Positions 6,598 to 15,353 of a stretch of DNA of 15,463 bases are shown one piece after another. A program made the translations under genes and the position numbers. Origin of the DNA: Coemansia sp. RSA 922 (lineage: Eukaryota > Kickxellomycota > Kickxellomycetes > Kickxellales > Kickxellaceae); the NCBI GenBank assembly GCA_027577415.1, contig JANBQS010000552.1, positions 1 through 15,463 of the forward strand, read 5' to 3'. The notes beneath the pieces are model-generated. The model ran no database searches and was not told the DNA's origin. It was given only the letters and a program-made list of their open reading frames with translations. Position 1 is the first letter of the stretch. The number at the start of each line of letters is the position of its first letter.

Positions 6598-8412
6598 TTA
6601 AACGGCGCGAGTTTGGGGTTTAGCCTGAGAGTCAATAGACGCAGAGTCACCTGTAGCCCGTTCATTAGCGAGCTCAGTTGCTTCCTCGTTCTCTTCCTTT
6701 TTGTTTACCGACAAGTCATAGGGCGCCAGGCCCAGCATGAAAATACCGGCGATGAGCATAGAGCAGATACCGCAGATAGTCAGGATCTTTTGCGTGCTCA
6801 CGTAGGCGTCCTGGATAATGACGCGCTGATCCTTGGGCAGCTCAAAGTAGTACGTAATGTTGTTGATTGCGCTAAACGAATCGACGCTCGGGTCCAGCTT
6901 GCCCTCGAGCTTGGTAGGCAGGACATTGACCCAGATCGTCGTCGATGTTCCCTCGCCCAGGACACCACCAATATAAGCAATCATGCCGTACAGAGTGATA
7001 GCAATAGGCAGATCGACAAGAGAGACGGCGGCTTGAATGCCAATACCGACACAACCAATGACGATACCGCTGCCAATACCAAGAATAGTCTGAACGACGG
7101 CAATCTCAGCGTTAGTAGTGTTTGCGCCACTACGCGAGCGGATCATCAGGCACACAGCAATAAGCCACATAGCCCAGCCAATCCACGCCCAGCGACGGTA
7201 GCGCTTAGAGTACTGCATGGCCCAGCCGCCAAAGAACAAACCGACGTAGTAGCCCGTCGTACCGAGCTGTAGCAACATGGCTGTACGAGCAGTTACCTCG
7301 CGTGTGACTTGGATGAAAGGGTTAAAGTAGAACAGCGAGACGTTGGACGTAAAGTAGAAGAAATTCGCCGCCAGGATAGAGCAAGTAAAAGTGCGCGACT
7401 TGAATAGACGGAATGGGACGACAGGGTAGACAGCCACGCGCTTCTCGTAAAACACAAATCCAACCAAGGCCACGACACCAATAACCAAGGGCGCGATAAC
7501 GCGAGCGCTGCCCCAGCCGTAAGTCGTGTTGAGCTGCATACCGAGCGGCGCCAAGATGGCAATAAATCCGCCGCAGATAAGCAACAGTCCGGGGATATCT
7601 AGCTCTAAGAGCACGTTGAAGAACCGCCGCGGCCAAGAATTTGTCGATGCGGGCTTCAAACTACCCATCTCGCTGAGGATCTGACGAGCCCGCTTATCGA
7701 GACGGTACAAGCTGTACAGAGAGGGAGCCGAGCACACGACGGCCATGATGGCGAGCAGTCCGTAGACCCACTGCCAGTGATTAATGAGTCCGTAGCCGAC
7801 CTCAACGCCTAGATAGTAGTTGGTGACGTTGGGAATAGACACATAGGCGGTCACGATGGCGCGCAAGTGGATGGGAAGAATATCGGCGAGAATAATAGCG
7901 ACCAGCGTACCGTAGCCAGCTTGACCCAAGACGGAGATAACAGTACCGGCAAAGATGGAGGAAAAGTTCTTGGCCAGCGCACAAATAACAAAGCCCAGGG
8001 TATGCAGAGCCATAGCCAGTAGGAGCGCTTGCAAGTGACCAAAGACGTCAGAGATTTTGGCGAAAATTGGACGAATACCAGCGATAAGCAAATAGGTCAC
8101 TGTACCGATAAGTCCAATGCGAGTCATAGCGTTAAAGTCGCTCAGAACTTGGGGTTGAATAGTAGCTGTAGCGCTGCCATCTAGAGAGGTGACAAAGTTG
8201 ATAAAGAAGATGCCGACCGAAATAAGAATCTTGTCGAATTTACGCCACTCGGTCACCATCTTTTTCTTGACACCAGTCAGCGTGGCATTGGGAGACTCGG
8301 CGATAGGTGTGATAGCATCGCCGTTGTGTACTACAGCAACGCCCTTGACATTGTCGTCGTCGTTGTCGCTGAGACTACTACGGCTGCTCTCGAGTGTGTG
8401 ATGAGGCGCCAT
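6598..8412 (-). CDS. MFS transporter, siderophore-iron type
   Basis: This 604-residue integral membrane protein belongs to the major facilitator superfamily, most like the fungal siderophore-iron transporters (SIT/ARN/Mir group), which import ferric siderophores by proton symport. Signatures are TSLDGSATATIQPQVLSDF after the first span, GLIGTVTYLLIAGIRPIFAK with ISDVFGH (the MFS motif A region), and AGYGTLVAIILADILPIHLR in the fourth/fifth spans. A central hydrophilic loop (about 237-265) and about 14 spans fit the group. The N-terminus (about 1-65) and C-terminus (about 575-604) are hydrophilic and cytoplasmic. The start is the ATG at 8412. A TATA-like sequence lies about 90 bases upstream and paired GATA sites about 350 bases upstream. 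Substrate is inferred; other MFS drug or heme carriers cannot be excluded. Confidence 0.85.
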   Translation of the reverse strand: MAPHHTLESSRSSLSDNDDDNVKGVAVVHNGDAITPIAESPNATLTGVKKKMVTEWRKFDKILISVGIFFINFVTSLDGSATATIQPQVLSDFNAMTRIGLIGTVTYLLIAGIRPIFAKISDVFGHLQALLLAMALHTLGFVICALAKNFSSIFAGTVISVLGQAGYGTLVAIILADILPIHLRAIVTAYVSIPNVTNYYLGVEVGYGLINHWQWVYGLLAIMAVVCSAPSLYSLYRLDKRARQILSEMGSLKPASTNSWPRRFFNVLLELDIPGLLLICGGFIAILAPLGMQLNTTYGWGSARVIAPLVIGVVALVGFVFYEKRVAVYPVVPFRLFKSRTFTCSILAANFFYFTSNVSLFYFNPFIQVTREVTARTAMLLQLGTTGYYVGLFFGGWAMQYSKRYRRWAWIGWAMWLIAVCLMIRSRSGANTTNAEIAVVQTILGIGSGIVIGCVGIGIQAAVSLVDLPIAITLYGMIAYIGGVLGEGTSTTIWVNVLPTKLEGKLDPSVDSFSAINNITYYFELPKDQRVIIQDAYVSTQKILTICGICSMLIAGIFMLGLAPYDLSVNKKEENEEATELANERATGDSASIDSQAKPQTRAV

Positions 8413-8498
8413 TAACAAAAAAAAAAAAAATTAAAAAGTATACTATTTGGCGAGGGCAACACAATTGCCGTTCAACTTGGAGAAAAAAATTTACATCC

Positions 8499-8506
8499 TA
8501 TTTATA
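8499..8506 (-). promoter_or_regulatory. TATA-like element of the MFS gene
   Basis: The minus strand reads TATAAATA here, about 90 bases upstream of the ATG at 8412, which fits the TATA spacing seen for the CAP-like genes. The surrounding CCTATTTATAGG is palindromic. Confidence 0.5.
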
Positions 8507-8760
8507 GGGACAATCTTTTTTGCTTCAAAAGTTTTTTTATTTTTTTGATACCAATGCACACACATTAATATAATTGGCGCTGTACCACAGAAGTTGATAA
8601 CAGGATCTTGGCGAGAAATAGACCGCGCCTATTAAACGAGAGTAGAAATAGTGTGTTGGGGTGTAGATTTCTGGAAGGCGGGTCATAGAACATTTTACTC
8701 CCCAAAAGGCACTCGCCCCACCATTAATTTTCGGACATTCCACCTTCGAAGGATGTGCCA

Positions 8761-8783
8761 ATCTGATAAAGTGCTTATCTGTT
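8761..8783. promoter_or_regulatory. Paired inverted iron-type GATA sites
   Basis: ATCTGATAA at 8761-8769 matches exactly ATCWGATAA, the consensus bound by fungal iron-responsive GATA repressors (Urbs1, SreA, Sre1, Fep1). Five bases on, TTATCTGTT at 8775-8783 is an inverted copy with one mismatch. The pair lies between the divergent transporter and oxidoreductase starts and could control both. The match is seen; iron control is inferred. Confidence 0.6.
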
Positions 8784-8856
8784 GGACGAGGGGAATGTAA
8801 ATTTCTCGTAGAACTTCTACAAAGAACATTCGGATTTTCCTACCCCACCAGACTTG

Positions 8857-8886
8857 AAGAGTGATTCACATGCGAAATTCACTCTT
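8857..8886. repeat. Inverted repeat in divergent promoter
   Basis: AAGAGTGA (8857-8864) and TCACTCTT (8879-8886) are perfect 8-base arms around a 14-base centre. This is 144 bases before the oxidoreductase ATG. It may be a binding site for a dimeric regulator or chance. Confidence 0.5.
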
Positions 8887-9029
8887 GTCGGCATATCCGA
8901 AATTATAGAGGATACTTGCTTTTATTATTATTTGTGCCAGTAGAAATACAGCGCTCTTCTGCCTCTCCCCCCACTAGTACAAAGAAACTCTATACTTTTT
9001 TCCTTTAAACTATTCTTTTTTTTCCAATC

Positions 9030-10286
9030 ATGTCGCCTAGTGTAACATCCGAGAGCTCAACTATCAAAATTGTTGTGGCTGGTGGCAACTACGCCGGTCT
9101 CAACGCCATGCAACACCTGTACTCGAGCCTGCTAGCCAACGACCCAAAGACAGCAGCAGCAGCAGCCAATGCGAGACCAAACGTCGAAATAACGCTAATT
9201 GACCGCCGCGACGGGTTTATCCACTGCATTGGTCTTACTCGCGGACTGACCGAGCCCGAGTTTGGCGCCGACCTCTGGGTAGAGTACTCGACAGTATCAT
9301 GGCTACAGCATCCGAGCATCCGCATAGTATCGGGCACAGTGGCCGAGATCACAGCCGACAAAGTACTGTTATCTAACGGCGACAGCTACAGCTTTGACTA
9401 CCTTCTTATCGCGTTGGGACTGAGCCGATTCGCGCCCATTGGACTGCGGTCATCGACAAAGGCCAAGTATATTGAAGAGATTGCCGAGTCGCATGCACAA
9501 ATCCTCGCGGCACAAAGCGTGGCTGTCGTCGGCGGTGGCGCAGTCGGATTGGAGCTGGCGGCTGATATAAAGAGCGATTTCCCTGAAAAGCAAGTCACCT
9601 TGATTCACTCTCGCGCATTGCCCGTGCCTGGTCCCTTCAAGGATGAGTTCCGGCATATGGTAGTCGATATTATGCAGGAGATCGGCGTTGATCTTGTTTT
9701 GGGCGAGCGGGTCGTTGCGCAGACGCCAGAGTCCGCTGACATGTCGTATGACAGGACTAAGCACTCGCCAATGCCTGAGCGTGTCGGCACTATGAGCTCG
9801 AATGCAGAGCTGGCGCTGGCTAGTGGGCGTGCGATCAACGCTGACTTGGCTATTCGGTGCCTGGGAACACTGAACAAGCGCGATCTCCTGCGGCTGCCAC
9901 TGGCGGCCGACATATTCGGCGACGATGGCATTGCGGTCAAGGACACGATGCAAATCGACAGCGAGCACTATCCGAATATCTACGCGTGTGGCGATATTTG
10001 CTCTCGCGCCCTAGTAAAGCTAGCTGGAGTCGGCATGTATGGGGCTTATATCGCAGCTCGTAATATTTCTCGGTCGGTTCTGGCTATTGGCAAGTTGGAG
10101 GATGGCGATAGGTATCCGTCTCAGTTGATGTTGCTGTTGGGCAAAGACCATTTCGCTCTGCAGTTGGGCGACGAGATCTGGGAAAAGGAGCGCACGAGGG
10201 AACATGTACACAAGGACATGGGCCTATTAAAGTGCGTCGAGGTCATGTCGTTGCACAAGGAGCCCGAGTACGTGTCCCTGGATTAA
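9030..10286 (+). CDS. AIF/AMID/FSP1-like FAD-NAD(P)H oxidoreductase
   Basis: This 418-residue flavoprotein belongs to the pyridine nucleotide-disulphide oxidoreductase fold, AIF/AMID/FSP1 branch, which passes electrons from NAD(P)H to quinones. An FAD dinucleotide site lies at 13-25 (IKIVVAGGNYAGLN), an ALG turn at 128-130, and an NAD(P)H site at 163-176 (SVAVVGGGAVGLEL). The second FAD motif is IYACGDIC at 317-324. The C-terminus has the usual LLLGKDHFALQLG segment. There is no mitochondrial targeting peptide and no N-terminal Met-Gly for myristoylation as in human FSP1, so a cytosolic or peripheral-membrane place is likely. Length is normal. The ATG at 9030 follows a T-rich leader. It shares a GATA-bearing promoter with the siderophore-type transporter, so a role in iron or redox handling is possible but not shown. 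Substrate unknown. Confidence 0.85.
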   Translation: MSPSVTSESSTIKIVVAGGNYAGLNAMQHLYSSLLANDPKTAAAAANARPNVEITLIDRRDGFIHCIGLTRGLTEPEFGADLWVEYSTVSWLQHPSIRIVSGTVAEITADKVLLSNGDSYSFDYLLIALGLSRFAPIGLRSSTKAKYIEEIAESHAQILAAQSVAVVGGGAVGLELAADIKSDFPEKQVTLIHSRALPVPGPFKDEFRHMVVDIMQEIGVDLVLGERVVAQTPESADMSYDRTKHSPMPERVGTMSSNAELALASGRAINADLAIRCLGTLNKRDLLRLPLAADIFGDDGIAVKDTMQIDSEHYPNIYACGDICSRALVKLAGVGMYGAYIAARNISRSVLAIGKLEDGDRYPSQLMLLLGKDHFALQLGDEIWEKERTREHVHKDMGLLKCVEVMSLHKEPEYVSLD

Positions 10287-10422
10287 TTATGTCTGGAGCT
10301 TTTTTATTTATAGATCATGCGGAGGTGGAAGAGAAAATCCGATACAACAATAATAATAAAATTTTATTTTTGCTACTTGTCTTCTTTCGTTGTTTGTTGT
10401 TTATTTATTCTACCTTTTGCAA

Positions 10423-12723
10423 ATGTCTGACGACATTTCAATTCCCTTGCGCGAGCTCAATGCACAAGGCAGTAGTGACGACGATACTTCGCCGCACTCA
10501 AGTCCCTCCTTGTCTATATCGAATGTCGTTGCGCGGTCGCCTTGGTCTACTAATTCAGGACGCAATGACGATGGTGTTTTGTCGCCTCGGCGAGTCCGCA
10601 GCCAGACCAACGTAACACTGTCTCCCGCAGAGTCGCATGGAGGAAGCGCAAGGGCCCAGCGGCAGAAGCGCCTACAGCAGCGGCCAGGCGAGAACAGCAG
10701 CAACAGTAATAGTGACAGGGAAGACGGCAACAGCACTCGTGGCGGCTCGAGTTTTGACGACATTTTGGGTGACAATGACAACGACGATGTTATTGCCAGT
10801 GAGCGTACCGCACAGGGGGCTACTAGTGGAAACTTTCTATCGCGGCTGTGGAATTCCTCGAGTTTAAACTCCGCGGGAGCGTACTATCCAGTTGACGTCG
10901 AGAGCGGCAGAAATCGCAATCGCCGGCAGCAGCAGCGGGGCAGCGGCTACAGCGAGCCGATTTGGAGTCGACGGATGCTGATTCTGCCCGGGATATTGCT
11001 TTTGGCAATGAGCGCGCTGGCGGGGATTGTCGCAACAGCCGCATGGCTGCGCGACCTGCGCGAGCATCCAGCGACCGATGCTGTCAACCCGGGTCTGTTC
11101 CCCTCGGGCGCCGACAAGGCGCAGCTGTCGGCCGACCAGTACGCGCTGCGCTTGATCCACACCAACGACGTACACGCGCGCTTCCACCCGCACGACTTTT
11201 TGGGCGACTCTTGCGACCCGCTGACATTTACGCCGTCAGCCAACCGCACGCGATGCCTAGGCGGCTCGGCATACGTAAAGTCGGTAATCGACCATTTAAG
11301 GGGCGGGGCGGGCGTGCAAAACTCGCTTTTGGTCGACGCTGGCGACGAATTTCAGGGCTCTATTTTCCACACGCTGTTTGCGGGCAACGTGTCTGCCCAG
11401 CTGCTGAACGCCTACGCCTACGATGCAGTGGCCCTGGGCAACCACGAGTTCGACCATGGCCCCGAGCTTCTGGCGCAGTATCTCCACAAGGTCCATGCGC
11501 CTGCTATCTGCGCCAACCTGCATTTCTTGGCCGATGTTCCTGAGCTGCAGGCTGCCATTCAGCCGTTTGCCATTATTGATCGCCACAAGGTTGGCATTAT
11601 TGGAGTACTGACGCCTGAATCCATGTCTTCGTCGCGCGTCGGATCCAAAATCAACATCACCGACCCCATTGACGCCATCAACCGCATGCGAGCCAAGCTG
11701 AACCAAATGGGCATCCACCGTATCATCGTACTCTCGCACATGGGCTACGGCTTCGACAAACAGATGGCGGAGAAATTAGAGTCGGGAATAAGCCTGATCG
11801 TCGGTGGCCACACGCACAGCTACCTGGGTGACAACGACATCTCTGAGGTCAGCAGAAAGCCCGGGGGACCATATCCGACGTGGATTGCCAATGGCGCAGA
11901 CCGCGAATGGCAGACTGCTGTTATACAGGCCAAAAGCTACGGCGAGTACGTGGGCTATTTAGACGCTGTGTTTAACGACGATGGGTCTCTCGACAGCCGC
12001 CTAACAAAAGGCCACTTGGTACTAGTAGACGTGGCATCGGCAGACAGTAGTATCAAGGGTATGCAACCCAGCACGTTGATCACCGAGGTACTACGGCCAT
12101 TCGAAGCAATAGCCGCTGAATTCACTGAGGCTGTTATCGGCACTGCCACTTCCGAGTTTTCCGACCCCGAGGGACGCCAAGACCCACACGAATTGGCTAT
12201 AGGCAACCTAGTCGCTGATGCTTTGTCATGGGGTGCCGACGCTGAAAATCGTAAAAGTCCAATTGCTCTCGTTAGTAGCGGCACGTTGCGCCGGGGCTTG
12301 CCTGCTGGCAAGCTGACTCGTGGTGACCTCATGCGTACGATGCCCTATGACGACTCACTGGGACGTATTACTCTGTCGGGCAGCGTTCTTCGCTCTGTTG
12401 TTGGTAATGGCAAAAAGGCAGTGTTCAGTACGTTGCAAGCATCGGGACTACGGTATAAGGAGGGTGATATCCAGGTGCGTGTAAGTGTTAGTAATGGAGA
12501 TGCCAGGCCTTTGACTGACGGTGTGTGGGAGCCGCTGAACGACACAAAGGAGTACTCTGTTGTAGCGCCTATGTTTATTCTGGGAGGTGGCGACGAGCTT
12601 ATACCGCATGAGGAGCTCGATAAAGCAAAGCTGGTAATCGCTGCTCAAAGTTGTCGGAACATTGTCGAAATGTACACTAAACATTTCTCTCCCATCTCAC
12701 CTCTCCTCGACCAACGCAAGTAG
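10423..12723 (+). CDS. Type II membrane 5'-nucleotidase-family metallophosphoesterase
   Basis: This 766-residue protein belongs to the 5'-nucleotidase/UDP-sugar hydrolase family, which removes phosphate from nucleotides or splits nucleotide sugars. Residues 1-180 are a Ser/Asp/Asn/Gln-rich, probably disordered cytoplasmic tail. A single span at about 186-208 makes it type II with the catalytic part in the lumen or outside. The two-metal site is complete: IHTNDVH (Asp249, His251), GDEFQG (Asp308), GNHEFDHG (Asn340, His341), SHMGYG (His439) and GGHTHSY (His463, His465). The C-terminal substrate domain has IGNLVADAL and SSGTLRRG (618-625), where Asn-Gly-Gly-x-Arg is more usual. There is no C-terminal GPI signal; the N-terminal anchor replaces it. 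The ATG at 10423 is the first real start in frame. Only 136 bases separate it from the gene before. Confidence 0.88.
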   Translation: MSDDISIPLRELNAQGSSDDDTSPHSSPSLSISNVVARSPWSTNSGRNDDGVLSPRRVRSQTNVTLSPAESHGGSARAQRQKRLQQRPGENSSNSNSDREDGNSTRGGSSFDDILGDNDNDDVIASERTAQGATSGNFLSRLWNSSSLNSAGAYYPVDVESGRNRNRRQQQRGSGYSEPIWSRRMLILPGILLLAMSALAGIVATAAWLRDLREHPATDAVNPGLFPSGADKAQLSADQYALRLIHTNDVHARFHPHDFLGDSCDPLTFTPSANRTRCLGGSAYVKSVIDHLRGGAGVQNSLLVDAGDEFQGSIFHTLFAGNVSAQLLNAYAYDAVALGNHEFDHGPELLAQYLHKVHAPAICANLHFLADVPELQAAIQPFAIIDRHKVGIIGVLTPESMSSSRVGSKINITDPIDAINRMRAKLNQMGIHRIIVLSHMGYGFDKQMAEKLESGISLIVGGHTHSYLGDNDISEVSRKPGGPYPTWIANGADREWQTAVIQAKSYGEYVGYLDAVFNDDGSLDSRLTKGHLVLVDVASADSSIKGMQPSTLITEVLRPFEAIAAEFTEAVIGTATSEFSDPEGRQDPHELAIGNLVADALSWGADAENRKSPIALVSSGTLRRGLPAGKLTRGDLMRTMPYDDSLGRITLSGSVLRSVVGNGKKAVFSTLQASGLRYKEGDIQVRVSVSNGDARPLTDGVWEPLNDTKEYSVVAPMFILGGGDELIPHEELDKAKLVIAAQSCRNIVEMYTKHFSPISPLLDQRK

Positions 12724-13556
12724 CGCAAATATTCCTTTGTTTTATTTTTCTGCTCTCGGCCAATTTTTTTATCTTATTCAAATAGACCTCTTACACATCA
12801 CTCGATCAGGTTCACATGGCAAAACAAAACAATTTGGCACCATATTGCCAAAAAAAAAAAAATTTGGCGCAAGGCTGTCGATCTGCAACAGGTCAGACGC
12901 TCAAACAAAAAAAAACGCCACTGACAGCCAGGTGTCGCTGAATTGTCTCACAGTACAACAGTGAGATAAAAAATTTTTTCTCAGTTAAGAAGTTATTTTA
13001 AATAAATAAAAATATCTCTCGCTTTTGATATTTCTTCTTCAAGTGGTCTACAGAAAGAAAGAAAGAAAAAAGCCGCCATCATATACTTGCAACAATCAAC
13101 GTACGCCATATATCTCATACTATTTTAAAAAAGAAAACTAGTGAATAAAACAAGCTAGTCAGAAATCTAATTATAATGTTCTTGGCCGTGCGGTGTGGCG
13201 TCTGCATACTCACATAAAAAAAATCGTAGCCAAGAATCCAAATTCAGCGTAGTTTGACAATGGTCTTGTGAAAAAAATTGAATGGCTTGGCTACCCTCCC
13301 TTCTTGGCTTGTTGATCCTTGTATGTTCAACAAACAAAAAAAAAAAGGAAAGGGGGGGCTTATGAATGTCTTTTTTGTATAGTGCGCTTCTTCCCCTAGA
13401 CACCATTTACTCTGAGAAGAGAATAAAAAGGGAACTGATATTAAAAGGCTCAAGTCAAGACAAGCCCGACTACAATCCAAAAAATACCTCGTCTGTAGTT
13501 CATCATCCTCGATTTTTTTTTTCTATCGCTTGGTACATCATTCTTTTCTTGAAACG
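12724..13556. other. Long AT-rich spacer and promoter of the multicopper oxidase
   Basis: No credible gene, tRNA or mobile element is visible. The stretch holds TTTGGC three times (twice direct, once inverted: 12833-12838, 12847-12852 as GCCAAA, 12863-12868), the last as TTTGGCGC. There is a small hairpin TCTCAC/GTGAGA near 12946-12966, and a GAAA microsatellite near 13056. AATAAAAAGG and TATTAAAAG lie about 115-135 bases before the oxidase ATG and could serve as its TATA element. Many poly-A runs are present. Confidence 0.55.
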
Positions 13557-15206
13557 ATGCTGCTACGCCTCGCTTGCTACTGCTATGTGGTCCTGTCGGC
13601 TATACTTCTAGCTGCCGCCAAGCCAGTAGTTCTAGACTGGGATCTCATGTATACTTCTGCTAAACCCGATGGCAAGAACGAGCGCCGCGTTATTGGCGTC
13701 AACGGACAGTGGCCCCCGCCTGTCATATACGTAGATGTGGGCGATACTTTGACGATCAACGCCAACAATAAGCTGGATGAGCCAACATCCCTGCACACAC
13801 ACGGGTTCTTCCAGAACGGAACCAACTACTACGATGGTGCGGTGGGTGCGACCGAGTGCGGAATTCCTCCCAACGGCTCATACACATATCGCATGAACGT
13901 CACACAGTCCGGCACGTACTGGATCCACAGCCACTATCAGGCGCAATACGTCGACGGTCTGCGCACCCCTTTGATTAGTAGGCCTGCTGCCGAGCACTAC
14001 AAATACGACGAGGAGGTAGTGCTGATGCTCGAGGCTTGGTATAACCGCAACTCGCACGACATCAACGACCAGCTGCTGAGCACTAGCGAGGCCATTCGTC
14101 TCAAGTCCTTTCTCCCCACTACTCTGGTCAACAGCCGCGGCGGTTCTAACGTCAATGTGACCAAATTGTCATTTACTCCTGGCAAAAAGTACCGTCTGCG
14201 CCTGCTCAATGTCTCGGGCACCGGCATGATCCGTTTCGGCATTGAGAACCATATGCTGGACGTTATCGAGCTCGACGGTGTCGACTCTGAGATCAAGACC
14301 GTCCCCAGCATCCAGCTCTCGGCCGGCCAGCGCGCCTCAGTATTGGTCACAGCCAAGGATAACGTCGACTACAATTACGCCTACCACGCTGACATTTACA
14401 CCGATATGCAGGCTGGCGTGGAGCGCGCCGAATTGCCCTACACTGGTGTTGTCGAGTATGCGCCAAATGCGCCACTGATCGCGCCCACTGTCGTTGGTCA
14501 CAATAAGATTAACACGACGATGACTTGGGACTTTTTCGATGACATTGACATGGTGCCCATTGACAAGCGACCATCGCCCGGCGTTAACAAGTGGCTACCC
14601 TTAGAGGTACGTACGGCGATCTACGATGACCGCAAAGAGCACATGGCCTTTAACAACCGTACCTACTCTCCGCCACTAGTACCCTCGCTTATTACGGCGC
14701 ATACCACCGGCTACCAGGGCTGGTTCCCCGACGTGTACGGCTACAAGACATACCCGGTTATTCTCGACCACCTTGAGGACGTCGAAGTGGCTATATTTAA
14801 TATGGATACTAACTCTCACCCGTTCCATATCCACGGCCACAACTTTTTCATTATCGTCAGAGGCACAGTCGACAAGAACCCCAAGAACCGCAAAGAAGCT
14901 GTCGGGTTCCCCATGCGCCGCGACACGATTACCGTCCCACCTTTGTCCTACGCTCTTGTTCGCTTTAAAGCCGATAACCCGGGCATCTGGATGATGCATT
15001 GCCATATGCAGTTCCACAACGAGCAGGGTCTGGCACTGACGTTTATCGAGGCACCGTTCCAGATCATTAACGATACAAAGCTGCCTGACCAGATGCTGAA
15101 AAACTGTCAAGCGCTGGGTATCCCCACATCTGGCAACTCCATGGGTCTCAAGGGTCTTGACTTGGCTAATGACGCACGCGGTCCATACCCACTTGCAGGC
15201 TTTTAA
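13557..15206 (+). CDS. Secreted Fet3-like multicopper oxidase
   Basis: This 549-residue protein is a three-cupredoxin-domain multicopper oxidase. All ten copper ligands are present: His80 and His82 (HTHG), His124 and His126 (WIHSHY), His421, His424 and His426 (HPFHIHGH), and His481, His483 and His487 around Cys482. The residue ten after Cys482 is Leu492, the axial position, as in Fet3. NNRTYSPPLVPSL, FPMRRDT and RFKADNPG resemble Fet3 ferroxidases, which oxidise Fe(II) for the Ftr1 permease. However, the residue just before the Trp-Tyr of LEAWYN is Ala, where Fet3 has its iron-binding Glu; a Glu sits one place earlier. The signal peptide ends near residue 22 (LAAA). After ARGPYPLAGF there is no C-terminal membrane span, so it is probably secreted, unlike Fet3. 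It may be a soluble ferroxidase or laccase-like. The ATG at 13557 is the first ATG in frame. Confidence 0.9.
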   Translation: MLLRLACYCYVVLSAILLAAAKPVVLDWDLMYTSAKPDGKNERRVIGVNGQWPPPVIYVDVGDTLTINANNKLDEPTSLHTHGFFQNGTNYYDGAVGATECGIPPNGSYTYRMNVTQSGTYWIHSHYQAQYVDGLRTPLISRPAAEHYKYDEEVVLMLEAWYNRNSHDINDQLLSTSEAIRLKSFLPTTLVNSRGGSNVNVTKLSFTPGKKYRLRLLNVSGTGMIRFGIENHMLDVIELDGVDSEIKTVPSIQLSAGQRASVLVTAKDNVDYNYAYHADIYTDMQAGVERAELPYTGVVEYAPNAPLIAPTVVGHNKINTTMTWDFFDDIDMVPIDKRPSPGVNKWLPLEVRTAIYDDRKEHMAFNNRTYSPPLVPSLITAHTTGYQGWFPDVYGYKTYPVILDHLEDVEVAIFNMDTNSHPFHIHGHNFFIIVRGTVDKNPKNRKEAVGFPMRRDTITVPPLSYALVRFKADNPGIWMMHCHMQFHNEQGLALTFIEAPFQIINDTKLPDQMLKNCQALGIPTSGNSMGLKGLDLANDARGPYPLAGF

Positions 15207-15353
15207 GAAGAAGAAAAGGTTGTTAAAGAGCTTTTTTAAATTAATTAACTTATAAACAGACATTTAAACTGGAGAATAGTATTTGTACTTTTTTATTTTA
15301 TGTCAAACACATAACCTAAATATCGCAAAAAAAAAAAAATTAAATGTTGTCGC

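Larger units (their letters stand above)
8413..9029. promoter_or_regulatory. Divergent promoter region, transporter and oxidoreductase
   Basis: This 617-base spacer separates two genes transcribed outward. It holds a poly-A/T run beside the transporter start, a TATA-like element (8499-8506), paired GATA sites (8761-8783) and an 8-bp inverted repeat (8857-8886). TTCGGA recurs at 8732 and 8830 with the inverse TCCGAA near 8896, and the 10-base AGTAGAAATA occurs at 8641-8650 and 8939-8948. I see no further gene. Confidence 0.6.

Noticed and set aside
10962..11739. 193-codon plus and 147-codon minus frames inside the nucleotidase
   Set aside because: Arg-rich shadows of a GC-rich coding region with a complete catalytic domain in the main frame.
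12780..12960. Possible tRNA, prompted by a GGTTCACA B-box-like string
   Set aside because: No A box or acceptor and anticodon stems can be drawn around it.
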